A DNA stretch of 42,548 nt, taken from CAZTLE01 sp964614415 (lineage in GTDB: Bacteria > Bacteroidota > Bacteroidia > Flavobacteriales > Flavobacteriaceae). Both the position numbers and the translations under genes were made by a program. The stretch is from NCBI GenBank assembly GCA_964614415.1, contig CAZTLE010000007.1, positions 1 through 42,548 on the forward strand, in the 5' to 3' direction. The notes under the pieces are model-generated. The model was not told the DNA's origin, did not search any database, and saw nothing but the letters and a program-made list of their open reading frames with translations. Position 1 is the first letter of the stretch; each line of letters opens with the position of its first letter. Shown one piece after another: positions 1-7,295 of this stretch.

Positions 1-571
1 CTTTGTCCGCTTCCGAACGGATATCAACGTGGATCTCACTACAGGGACCACAGGGTCCTACATCGCCCATTTCCCAGAAATTATCTTTGTAACTACCATT
101 GATAATTCGATCCTCGGGGATGATCGCCTTCCAGTGATCAAAGGCCTCCGTGTCACGTTCCAGTCCCTGGGCGTCATCTCCTTCAAAAATGGTGACGTAT
201 AACGAGTTTTTATCGATCCCCACAACTTCGGTAAGGAATTCCCAGGCCCATGCGATGGCCTCTTTCTTAAAATAATCCCCAAAACTCCAGTTCCCCAGCA
301 TCTCGAACATGGTATGGTGATATGTATCCATACCGACCTCTTCCAGGTCATTGTGCTTCCCGCTTACGCGCAGGCATTTCTGGGTATCGGTCACCCGTGT
401 ATTCTTCGCCTCCTTATTGCCCAGGAAGTATTCTTTAAACTGATTCATTCCCGCATTGGTGAACATCAGAGTGGGGTCATCTTTAATGACCATGGGTGCC
501 GAAGCAACAATTTGATGCTCCTTGGACTTGAAAAATTCTAAAAACTGGGAACGGACCTCCTGGGATTTCAT
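1..571 (-). CDS. alaS: Alanyl-tRNA synthetase, N-terminal part (cut by window start)
   Basis: Attaches alanine to tRNA-Ala in the cytoplasm. Only the first 190 codons are present; the gene continues beyond position 1. The translation from the ATG at 569-571 begins MKSQEVRSQFLEFFKSKEH and contains the class II catalytic-core signatures of AlaRS: TNAGMNQFKEYFLG, the motif-2 block HHTMFEMLGNWSFGDYFKKE, and GPCGPCSEIHVD near the cut end. No other start fits, since AlaRS proteins begin just before this conserved region. It is divergent from the M23 peptidase gene, with a 141 bp shared upstream region. Neighbouring alaS, an M23 peptidase and a MerR gene is common in Flavobacteria (family knowledge). 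Editing and C-Ala domains lie outside the window. Confidence 0.96.
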   Translation of the reverse strand, partial: MKSQEVRSQFLEFFKSKEHQIVASAPMVIKDDPTLMFTNAGMNQFKEYFLGNKEAKNTRVTDTQKCLRVSGKHNDLEEVGMDTYHHTMFEMLGNWSFGDYFKKEAIAWAWEFLTEVVGIDKNSLYVTIFEGDDAQGLERDTEAFDHWKAIIPEDRIINGSYKDNFWEMGDVGPCGPCSEIHVDIRSEADK

Positions 572-643
572 TAAGATCGTCTTTTATGGTCTTTGTTAAA
601 GTAGTTCTAAAATTGGTGGTTAGGGGATTGCGTAAACAATTTC

Positions 644-651
644 TATATTTG
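644..651 (+). promoter_or_regulatory. Bacteroidota-type -7 box for the M23 peptidase gene
   Basis: TATATTTG fits the TAnnTTTG -7 consensus of the Bacteroidota primary sigma factor and lies 61 bp before the start at 713. A -33 TTG at 628-630 is closer than usual, so only the -7 element is called. Confidence 0.5.
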
Positions 652-712
652 TATGTCGTTACCTACGTAGTTAACGCCACCCATCAACCGCAAAAATAGG
701 ACTTTTTAACAT

Positions 713-1690
713 ATGTCTAAGGTCAAATATTATTACGATAGCGAAACCCTTTCCTATCGGAAAATTGAACCCCGAAAAGGACGAAGATTCGGATTTTTCC
801 TACTCTCGTTACTAGGGATTGCCTTGAGCGGTTTCCTGTTCTTTCTGTTATATCTGAATATTCCCGGTGTAGAGACTCCCAAGGAGAAATCTCTACAGCG
901 AGAACTGGCCAATATGGAGTTTCAGTACGAGCAGCTGAACCGCAAGATGGATCAGGCCGAAGCGGTTTTGGATGAACTGGCCAACCGGGACAACAATTTA
1001 TATCGTGTCTATTTTGAAGCCAACCCAATTCCGGACGAGCAGCGCAAAGCCGGATTCGGAGGGGTAAATCGATACCGAAACCTTGAAGGGTTCGATAATT
1101 CGAGCCTTATCATAAATACCAGTCAGCGAGTAGATGTACTTACCAAGCAGATCGTGGTGCAATCCCGTTCGCTGGACGAAGTCGCCCTGTTGGCTGAAGA
1201 AAAAGAAAAGTTACTGGCTGCAATTCCCGCCATTCAGCCGGTGCGAAATGAGGATCTTACGCACGTAGCCTCCGGTTACGGTTACAGAACCGATCCGTTT
1301 ACCAAGGCGCGCAAGTTTCACTATGGAATGGACTTCACGGCACCTCGCGGAACACCTGTGTATGCCTCCGGTGACGGGGTGATCTCCCGTGCTGATAATA
1401 CGGCCTCCGGATTTGGACGGCATATTCGTATAGATCACGGATATGGATACGAGAGCATATATGCGCACCTGTACAAGTACAATGTGCGAAAGGGTCAAAA
1501 AGTGAAACGCGGGGATCTTATCGGATTTGTTGGAAGTACGGGAAGATCTCAGGCGCCCCACCTCCATTATGAGATCCACAAGGACGGAGAACGCATAAAT
1601 CCAATTAACTTCTATTACGGTAATTTGTCTCCTGAAGAGTTCGCCGAAATGCTGCGCACTGCACAACAGGAGAACCAATCTCTTGACTGA
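713..1690 (+). CDS. M23 family metallopeptidase (LytM-type, membrane anchored)
   Basis: Predicted zinc peptidoglycan endopeptidase acting in the periplasm. The 325-residue protein has a short cytoplasmic tail, one membrane segment (about residues 27-48), a coiled-coil region (about 58-100) and a C-terminal LytM/M23 domain. The zinc motif is readable: H203 and D207 in FHYGMDFTAPRGTPVYASGD, and H283/H285 in PHLHYEIH. The start MSKVKYYYDSETLSYRKIE matches the usual flavobacterial form of this protein. Its stop overlaps the MerR start (TGATG), so the two are translationally coupled. The coiled coil plus LytM layout resembles cell-division or elongation hydrolases and their activators, but with the zinc ligands intact it is probably an active enzyme. 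Exact cleavage specificity cannot be read from sequence. Confidence 0.92.
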   Translation: MSKVKYYYDSETLSYRKIEPRKGRRFGFFLLSLLGIALSGFLFFLLYLNIPGVETPKEKSLQRELANMEFQYEQLNRKMDQAEAVLDELANRDNNLYRVYFEANPIPDEQRKAGFGGVNRYRNLEGFDNSSLIINTSQRVDVLTKQIVVQSRSLDEVALLAEEKEKLLAAIPAIQPVRNEDLTHVASGYGYRTDPFTKARKFHYGMDFTAPRGTPVYASGDGVISRADNTASGFGRHIRIDHGYGYESIYAHLYKYNVRKGQKVKRGDLIGFVGSTGRSQAPHLHYEIHKDGERINPINFYYGNLSPEEFAEMLRTAQQENQSLD

Positions 1691-2022
1691 TGCATGTCGA
1701 GCTCCCAGCCGATAAACGGTATTATAGTATTGGAGAGGTGGCCAAAGCCTTTTCGGTCAATACTTCGTTAATCCGTTTTTGGGAGAAGGAATTCGATGAA
1801 CTGGCTCCTAAAAAAAATACGTCCGGCACCCGAAAATTCACGCCAGAGGATATCAAAACCCTGGAACTGATCTATCACCTTGTAAAAGAGCGTGGTTTTA
1901 CCCTGGAAGGCGCTAAGATCCACCTTAAGGAAAACCGTCACAAAACACTGGATCGTTTTGAGATCGTCCGCAAGCTTGAGACCGTTAAGGCTGAGTTGCT
2001 GAAAATCAAGGAGCAACTCTAA
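1690..2022 (+). CDS. MerR family transcriptional regulator
   Basis: A 110-residue cytoplasmic DNA-binding protein. The N-terminal half is a MerR winged helix: YYSIGEVAKAFSVNTSLIRF, then WEKEFDELAPKKNTSGTRKF and the T-x-E-D-I-x-x-L-x-x-I motif. The C-terminal part (about 80-110) is a short dimerising coiled coil. There is no effector-binding domain, as in the short MerR proteins of Bacteroidota. The start overlaps the M23 stop by one base, so it is cotranscribed with the peptidase. Its target is unknown; control of its own operon or of envelope genes would be a guess. Confidence 0.93.
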   Translation: MHVELPADKRYYSIGEVAKAFSVNTSLIRFWEKEFDELAPKKNTSGTRKFTPEDIKTLELIYHLVKERGFTLEGAKIHLKENRHKTLDRFEIVRKLETVKAELLKIKEQL

Positions 2023-2153
2023 TATCGGGTAATCCGGGATTCTCTATAAAAAAACAGACTGTTACAACTCATTCGAATAGCTCGAAATATTGGGAGTCAG
2101 CTGGTAGTGCACCTTTCAGCTTATTAATTGACCGACATTCATAAATAGCAAAA

Positions 2154-2190
2154 GGCCACACCTGCCTTTAAAGTTAGTGCGGCCATTTTT
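2154..2190 (-). terminator. Hairpin terminator of the T9SS propeller gene
   Basis: On the minus strand GGCC-G-CAC and GTG-T-GGCC form an interrupted stem followed by TTTT; on the plus strand the stem is followed by ATTTTTA. It lies between the MerR stop and the T9SS gene stop and may serve both convergent genes. Confidence 0.6.
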
Positions 2191-2205
2191 ATATATAGAT
2201 ACCCG

Positions 2206-4920
2206 TTATCGCTCGATAAAACGGGATGTGATCACTCGATTATCCTGAGTCACTGCCCTGAAGAAGTACATGCCGGTATTATAACCGCTTACATCCAGGG
2301 ATCCTCGTGTAACGTCATCGAGATTTCCTTGAGAAACAACACGTCCAGTGAGATCGTAGGTCTGGTAGGACGTAAGGGTCACTCCATTGGCCACTAAGCG
2401 GAAATTCAACTCGGTTGTGGCCGGATTCGGGAATAAGGTGAGGTTGTTGGACAAATCACCGTCAATATCTTCTACGGAAAGTACCGTAGCATCCGTATCA
2501 TACATTCCATTGCCGTGAGTTCCCACAAGTAGTTTATCATCAGAAGGCCGATACTCAAGATCACTCACCAGAGCAAGTCCCATCTCGTCAATTCCTTCCA
2601 GCGCCCAGTCACCGATAGTCGGATCAAGGTTGCTGTACAATCCACGTGCAGTTCCTACATAATAATTCACCTGCCCGTCTACCTCCAATATGGCTGCCGA
2701 ACGAATGGAGAAAGGAGCCAAATTTTGTTCCGCCAGAGTCCAGGTTGGGTTGGCACTTGTAGCATCGTTCGTTACAAAAATGCTGGGGATGTTGTAATTT
2801 GAATAAACCACCATTGCGATATCCGGATCGTCCGGATGCATTGCGAACGCACTCACCACGGTTCCATTGGTGGTGCTTGCTCCCGAAGGTGTAATGTCTA
2901 CGGCCGAGCTAATATCAACAGCATTTTGCGGGTCATCCAAACGAAGGACCCGGCCGTTACTTGTGCCCATCGCCAGGTAACTAGTGGCTGCATTATAAGC
3001 CCCTCTCGTTGTAGCGAACGATCTAATGTCAAAAGCAGCTCCAATCGAGCCCAGGTTGTCCCAGGTAGCGGGAACTACGTTTTCGGCATCGGTGGTTCGG
3101 AATAACCGATCGCCATCAGCATAATACAATAGATCTTGATTGTCCTCGTCCAGGTGGAACAAGGTTACGAACAAACTGTTGTTCGTTCCGTTGGGTCGTA
3201 TACTTCTAAAAGACGGGAAGTTAGTCGCGACATTTCCGTTCTGTGAACCGAAGTAAAGCTGGAAATCAGGTCCGCGGCGAGCAATTCCTACCGAAACGCC
3301 ATCTCCTCCGAAGAAAAGGGACATTTCAGAATTATTAGGAAATCCTGCCGTAGTACCTCCGATCGTGGTTCCATTGTCCTGGGCACCTCCTGCAACGAAG
3401 TCGGATCCGACTCCCTGATCCAACGCTACGTCATAATATTGATATGTTTGGTACTCATTGTTCAGATTAACCCATGCTACAGGTACAGCTGTCACATCAT
3501 CGGTTCTGTGCACGCCACCGTCAGTGGCGCTAAACAGCACGTTGGAATCAAAAGGACTGAATACGAGCGAATGGATATCAGGATGATGCGTATCTCCTCC
3601 ACCCAGATCATACAAAGCAAAGCTAAACTGATTTCGGTATCCTCCAATTCTTCGGAACTGGGGTTCTGTTTCTATATCGCTAATCACATAGGCATTTGTA
3701 CCACCAATGGCCACAAAGTTTTCGTCGTCGGGCTTAACGCTTATCACCAGGTCATACCCAAACTGAACGGCAAAAGGATCATTTCCACCCAGATCATTGC
3801 CGGGTTCGTCAGGCAGGGTAGATGAAAAGTCGGTCCAGGTATCGGTAGACAACTCGTAGCGCCAAAGATCGGCTTCAATATTACCACCGTCTCCGTTAGC
3901 ATACAGCGCATAAAGCAGATCATTGTTCGAAGGAACAGTACTCAAAACAATTCGTCCGGTGCTTCCTGAATCCCAACCGGCTGGAACTCCTTCCTGTGCA
4001 ATACGTGTCCAACTACCATTTCCCGTTGCCGAAGTATGCACTCCATTGGTAGCGTTGCTGTTGAATCCGTCGATCGCCGCATACGCGCGGCCGTCTGCCG
4101 TAAAAGCTACATCAGTGTAACCAAAACTATTAGTGGCGCCATCTATCTCCAGAATGAGATCGGTGCCGTCATAGCGATAAATACTTCGAAGTGCTCCAAT
4201 AAGCAGATCTCCTGTTACCGGGCTTACGGCCAATCCTGTTATGATATCGAAGGGAGAGTCGAATGCCTGTGTAAAGGGAGACTCGGTCCCCGGAATTTGA
4301 TTCCAGGTCTGTCCTCCGTCCACGGACTGCCAGATACCGTTACCCGGAAAGAAGGCCCCAAAACTTGCACTGTTTCCGAACAATTCTCCTGTTCCGTAGT
4401 ACCATATATTTTGAAACCCCGGACGCGGGTCCTGTACAATAGCAGTGGCATTGTGAATGTCATTATTAGCAGTAACCCGGGTCCAACTGGCCCCTCCGTT
4501 CGTAGTGCGGTAAACACCTCCACTTACTGCACCCGCAATCATGGTATTTCCAGTAGGGTCGCTAATGTCTATAACCACTTCGCGTGTTCGTCCACCAAGG
4601 TTGGACGGACCCCTGGGCACATAAACGTTCGAAGAAATCCGGGAAGAAGGATTGGTTCTTTCCTCAAGTGCTATTTGAAGTTCCAGATCTCTTTGATCCT
4701 CCGGAATAAGGCCGGTTATCGGATCTTTCTGAAGATCATACTCGTACTGAACACGTTCAATGGCAAAAAGCACACGCTCCTCCATTGATTTCTTGCTCTT
4801 TTTTTCAACTTTGATTGGCTCGATGACCGCTGTTCGATCTTGATCGCCTTCGGAAGTAATAAATAGAAGGCCCGCGATTCCCATGGAAAGTAACAGGAAT
4901 ACGTACGTAATTTTTTTCAT
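2206..4920 (-). CDS. T9SS-secreted BNR / sortilin-like beta-propeller protein
   Basis: A 904-residue secreted protein. It has an N-terminal hydrophobic signal (MKKITYVFLLLSMGIAGLLF), a propeller region with BNR/sortilin-type repeats (for example GVYRTTNGGASWTRV and GIWQSVDGGQTWNQIPG), and a C-terminal type A T9SS sorting domain beginning LFPNPATTELNF and ending in GMYFFRAVTQDNRVITSRFI. T9SS carries such proteins across the outer membrane, where the sorting domain is normally removed and the cargo is anchored or released. The ligand or substrate is unknown: the family includes glycan-binding and structural surface proteins, and no hydrolase motif is evident. It sits, opposite in direction, between merR and lemA. 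Upstream 4921-5199 holds no gene and no convincing promoter box. Confidence 0.88.
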   Translation of the reverse strand: MKKITYVFLLLSMGIAGLLFITSEGDQDRTAVIEPIKVEKKSKKSMEERVLFAIERVQYEYDLQKDPITGLIPEDQRDLELQIALEERTNPSSRISSNVYVPRGPSNLGGRTREVVIDISDPTGNTMIAGAVSGGVYRTTNGGASWTRVTANNDIHNATAIVQDPRPGFQNIWYYGTGELFGNSASFGAFFPGNGIWQSVDGGQTWNQIPGTESPFTQAFDSPFDIITGLAVSPVTGDLLIGALRSIYRYDGTDLILEIDGATNSFGYTDVAFTADGRAYAAIDGFNSNATNGVHTSATGNGSWTRIAQEGVPAGWDSGSTGRIVLSTVPSNNDLLYALYANGDGGNIEADLWRYELSTDTWTDFSSTLPDEPGNDLGGNDPFAVQFGYDLVISVKPDDENFVAIGGTNAYVISDIETEPQFRRIGGYRNQFSFALYDLGGGDTHHPDIHSLVFSPFDSNVLFSATDGGVHRTDDVTAVPVAWVNLNNEYQTYQYYDVALDQGVGSDFVAGGAQDNGTTIGGTTAGFPNNSEMSLFFGGDGVSVGIARRGPDFQLYFGSQNGNVATNFPSFRSIRPNGTNNSLFVTLFHLDEDNQDLLYYADGDRLFRTTDAENVVPATWDNLGSIGAAFDIRSFATTRGAYNAATSYLAMGTSNGRVLRLDDPQNAVDISSAVDITPSGASTTNGTVVSAFAMHPDDPDIAMVVYSNYNIPSIFVTNDATSANPTWTLAEQNLAPFSIRSAAILEVDGQVNYYVGTARGLYSNLDPTIGDWALEGIDEMGLALVSDLEYRPSDDKLLVGTHGNGMYDTDATVLSVEDIDGDLSNNLTLFPNPATTELNFRLVANGVTLTSYQTYDLTGRVVSQGNLDDVTRGSLDVSGYNTGMYFFRAVTQDNRVITSRFIER

Positions 4921-5199
4921 AGTCTAAGGTGGTTTATTTCATTTTAAGGTGGCAAACAATGCCCCCCAAGTAGTTTGAAAAAGCGGAAGGAACTTACTAA
5001 ACGCACGTGAGTTTTAACGTATTTTTAACATTACTGACTCACCTTCAGATGATTAGAAAACCCTTCTCGATTATACAACACCTATGTTCGTAATGTTCCT
5101 ACTGTGATTCACAACTTTTCAAATGTTAAGAGTTGGTATGATAGCAGATCCCGAAATCAGGAAAAATTCATAACTTAACTTTCAGAAACCTCACGCATC

Positions 5200-5754
5200 G
5201 TGAAAAAATGGATCGTCCCTGTACTCGTTTTGAGTGTATTGGTGTTGGGAGGTGTCTGGCTGGTCATCGTCAATAGCGAGCTTAAACGTCTCGATGCCAA
5301 CATTAACGCACAGTGGAAACGTGTAGAAGCTGTGCATAGCGAACGAACCGCTCTTATCCCCACTTTGATGACTGCCGCCGAAGACTACGCCGAATTTGAT
5401 GAGGAAACACTCGATCTCTTATTGCGTTCTCACCGGGAAGCGCAGGTGGCTCCCATGGCCGGAACCGAAGTGAAGCAATTACATCTCGATAGATTTCAGA
5501 AAAAGCAAACTACATTGGCCAGCTCCGTTTCTGAAGTATGGCAGGTGGTCGACAGGTATCCGTATTTAAAAACGTACGACGCGTTCAAGGAACCCCTGGA
5601 GCAATTGGAAGCCGTGGCAAAAAAGATCCAACTGGAGGAAAGCAAATTCAACGAGCAGGTAGGTCTTTATAATATCCAGCTCGAAAAATTTCCAAAAGAC
5701 ATATTCGGTTCCATTTTGGGATATGAACACCGGGATTTCTTCGATCCCAAATAG
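5200..5754 (+). CDS. LemA family protein (divergent)
   Basis: A 184-residue membrane-anchored protein. The N-terminal segment (about residues 4-24) is a transmembrane helix with a periplasmic body. The body keeps the LemA pattern: a helix around NAQWKRVEAVHSERTALIPT followed by acidic helices. It is more divergent than standard LemA (the usual Tyr-N-x-L and R-R-x-D-L-I-P-N motifs are altered to SERTALIPTL), so the family call rests on length, topology and position. LemA is often beside a TPM-domain gene; none follows here, since the next gene is convergent. Function of LemA proteins is poorly known; they are linked to membrane or envelope stress systems. The start follows a cytosine/thymine-rich leader without a clear Shine-Dalgarno, as is normal in Bacteroidota. 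Confidence 0.78.
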   Translation: MKKWIVPVLVLSVLVLGGVWLVIVNSELKRLDANINAQWKRVEAVHSERTALIPTLMTAAEDYAEFDEETLDLLLRSHREAQVAPMAGTEVKQLHLDRFQKKQTTLASSVSEVWQVVDRYPYLKTYDAFKEPLEQLEAVAKKIQLEESKFNEQVGLYNIQLEKFPKDIFGSILGYEHRDFFDPK

Positions 5755-5762
5755 TTGGCTTC

Positions 5763-5963
5763 CTACTCTCCTTCTTCGAGAAAGAATATCTCTTCCACCG
5801 GCTGTTTGAAAAGTCGGGCGATCTTAAGCGCCAGGACTGTTGACGGTACATATTTGTTCTTTTCCATAGCATTTATGGTCTGCCGGCTCACTCCGATCCG
5901 TTCTGCCAGATCGGCCTGCGTCATATCGTATTTGGCACGCTCAACTTTGATCCTATTCTTCAT
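5763..5963 (-). CDS. Small Xre-type helix-turn-helix regulator
   Basis: A 66-residue Cro/CI-like DNA-binding protein made almost only of the helix-turn-helix: MTQADLAERIGVSRQTINAM followed by EKNKYVPSTVLALKIARLF and a short acidic tail. The start (ATG at 5961-5963) lies inside the end of the upstream membrane-protein gene, an 11 bp overlap, so the two are translated together. Small regulators of this type are typically paired with a membrane protein and repress their own operon. The palindromic operator at 6571-6615 just upstream of the pair is the likely target (inference). It is convergent with lemA, with 8 bp between stops. Confidence 0.93.
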   Translation of the reverse strand: MKNRIKVERAKYDMTQADLAERIGVSRQTINAMEKNKYVPSTVLALKIARLFKQPVEEIFFLEEGE

Positions 5964-6426
5964 GGCTCCTCATTTTGAACTTCATGAAATTAAATCTCGC
6001 TACAAAAAAAAGTAATGGAGTAAACATATTGTAAACCATCATATCTATAAAGCTGAAATCATAAACAAAGATGATCGCAAACATTAGGATCACAGAGTTC
6101 AATATAATAGCCCAAACCAATGAGTCCGTTCGAAGTTTATAAATAAACTCATCCTCCTGCTTCTCTTTCGTAAATCCCACAAGGAAAGCACCAAGCAATA
6201 CCATGACCATGGCAATCTCATCTGCTATGTTGTTCTCAAGAATGGAAAACTTGATCTTTCTGGTGTTATCATCGTAGTCATACTCGTAGATGGAAAGTAC
6301 GCTACGCTCCAGAAAATCCGGTTGATAACTAAAATGATAAATAAAGAATCCCGCGGCCAATCCAAGCATGAGGAGAACCCAGCCAGGTTTTTTGAATTTG
6401 TTCGGTAATAAATAGTTCGTTTTCAT
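5953..6426 (-). CDS. Four-helix membrane protein paired with Xre regulator
   Basis: A 157-residue integral membrane protein of unknown function. Hydrophobic segments are visible near residues 14-32, 66-86, 105-122 and 127-145, with a charged soluble loop (about 36-62) between the first two. The C-terminus is basic (FMKFKMRSHEE) and overlaps the start of the regulator. The architecture, a small four-TM protein directly before a 66-residue Xre regulator, is a recurrent pair in Bacteroidota and Firmicutes; the membrane partner has been proposed to sense or modulate the regulator, but this is not shown by the sequence. The ATG at 6424-6426 follows a leader rich in short tandem repeats. Confidence 0.82.
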   Translation of the reverse strand: MKTNYLLPNKFKKPGWVLLMLGLAAGFFIYHFSYQPDFLERSVLSIYEYDYDDNTRKIKFSILENNIADEIAMVMVLLGAFLVGFTKEKQEDEFIYKLRTDSLVWAIILNSVILMFAIIFVYDFSFIDMMVYNMFTPLLFFVARFNFMKFKMRSHEE

Positions 6427-6454
6427 GATTGATGATGTTTGATTTGTATGATGA

Positions 6455-6566
6455 ATGGTTTAACTGTTTAACTGTTTAATCGGTTATTCGGTTATTCGGT
6501 TATTCGGTTATTCGGTTATTCGTTGGTTCTGAACACTTAACACTGAACACTGAACACTGAACAACA
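6455..6566. repeat. Tandem 8-bp and 9-bp microsatellites in an operon leader
   Basis: Three adjacent arrays: TTTAACTG repeated about two and a half times (from about 6459), CGGTTATT five times perfectly (6481-6520), then ACACTGAAC-type 9-mers about three times (6535-6563). They lie between the promoter/operator (6570-6615) and the start codon of the membrane-protein gene at 6426, so they would be in the 5' leader of the transcript. Confidence 0.9.
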
Positions 6567-6569
6567 ACA

Positions 6570-6615
6570 CAAATGTAAAGTAAACTTTCTAAAAAGTAAA
6601 ATAGACTTTACATTT
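6570..6615 (-). promoter_or_regulatory. Palindromic operator overlapping a -7 promoter box
   Basis: A perfect 11 bp inverted repeat, AAATGTAAAGT at 6571-6581 and ACTTTACATTT at 6605-6615. Inside it are two further half sites, giving AAAGT-2-ACTTT (6577-6588) and AAAGT-7-ACTTT (6593-6609). On the minus strand 6577-6570 reads TACATTTG, a full match to the TAnnTTTG -7 box, pointing at the membrane-protein/Xre operon. The overlap of operator and promoter is what an autorepressor site would look like; binding by the Xre protein is inferred. Confidence 0.75.
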
Positions 6616-6659
6616 TGTGAAATATTTACGACTTTTAATACATCTGGAAACGTATTTAT

Positions 6660-7295
6660 TTAGTCAGTGGAAAGCATTTCCGAAAGGATATCGGAGCGGA
6701 TGGACTTGATATCCGCCTGCATTTGGGTGAGCTTTGTTACCGATGCTATGAGCGGAAACCCTTTGAAATTATAGGCCAACCATGGAACCTCCCTGCCATC
6801 CGAAGTAGTCACAGGCTGTGTGCTTAACAGCTCTTTGGCATCGGCCACATGGTCCGGATACTCTTCTTCAAAATGCAGGGCCAGGGCGTTGAGGTATCCG
6901 TCCAAATGATCAAGAAAACGCTCACCATTTTCGGATATCTCCTCATTTGAAAAGAAGTATGTGTCTCCCGCGTCAGGGCTGTCCATACGTTCATAATCGT
7001 CCGGATCGGAAACCGAGGTCAAAAGTGCCTTCTTGATATCTTCGAGTTCTCCGCTGAGCGCACTGGTTATCGAATCCAGAAATACCATATTCAGCCGGGT
7101 TTCCTTCAAGAATGTCGAAGTTTCGGCCAGGACGGAATCAATAGACACATCAGTTTCGCGGTTGGCCTCTTCAAGTTGCTCGTTAATAATACTGAAAGAC
7201 TCCAGCACGTCATTTGACATGGATCTTCCCACCAGAATCACAGTAATCAACCCGACTATGGCGACGATCAGTATGATAAGCACACTCCGCTTCAC
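6660..7295 (-). CDS. Stand-alone GldM N-terminal-domain-like protein
   Basis: A 211-residue protein with an N-terminal membrane helix (about residues 4-22) and a periplasmic helical domain. Its body matches the first domain of GldM/PorM, the T9SS and gliding motor protein: SNDVLESFSIINEQLEEAN resembles the GldM stretch after its membrane helix, then YERMD, the FF motif in DTYFFS, and the diagnostic end PWLAYNFKGFPLIASVTKLT followed by QMQADIK. Full GldM is about 515 residues; the other three periplasmic domains are absent and the reading frame ends in TAA soon after this domain. The GldM membrane helix (R9 and NLMYLVFIAMLALN) is not conserved. Start is GTG at 7293-7295, overlapping the der stop as TAGTG, so it is cotranscribed with der. 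It may be a GldM paralog fragment with its own role, or a modulator of the motor. Confidence 0.8.
   Translation of the reverse strand: MKRSVLIILIVAIVGLITVILVGRSMSNDVLESFSIINEQLEEANRETDVSIDSVLAETSTFLKETRLNMVFLDSITSALSGELEDIKKALLTSVSDPDDYERMDSPDAGDTYFFSNEEISENGERFLDHLDGYLNALALHFEEEYPDHVADAKELLSTQPVTTSDGREVPWLAYNFKGFPLIASVTKLTQMQADIKSIRSDILSEMLSTD

Noticed and set aside
4036..4788. Plus-strand open frame (250 codons) opposite the T9SS propeller gene
   Set aside because: Fully antisense to a strongly supported repeat protein; residues are Ser/Gly/Ile rich with no family-like motif.
6481..6520. CRISPR-like array
   Set aside because: Five 8 bp units directly adjacent with no spacers; this is a microsatellite and no cas gene is present.
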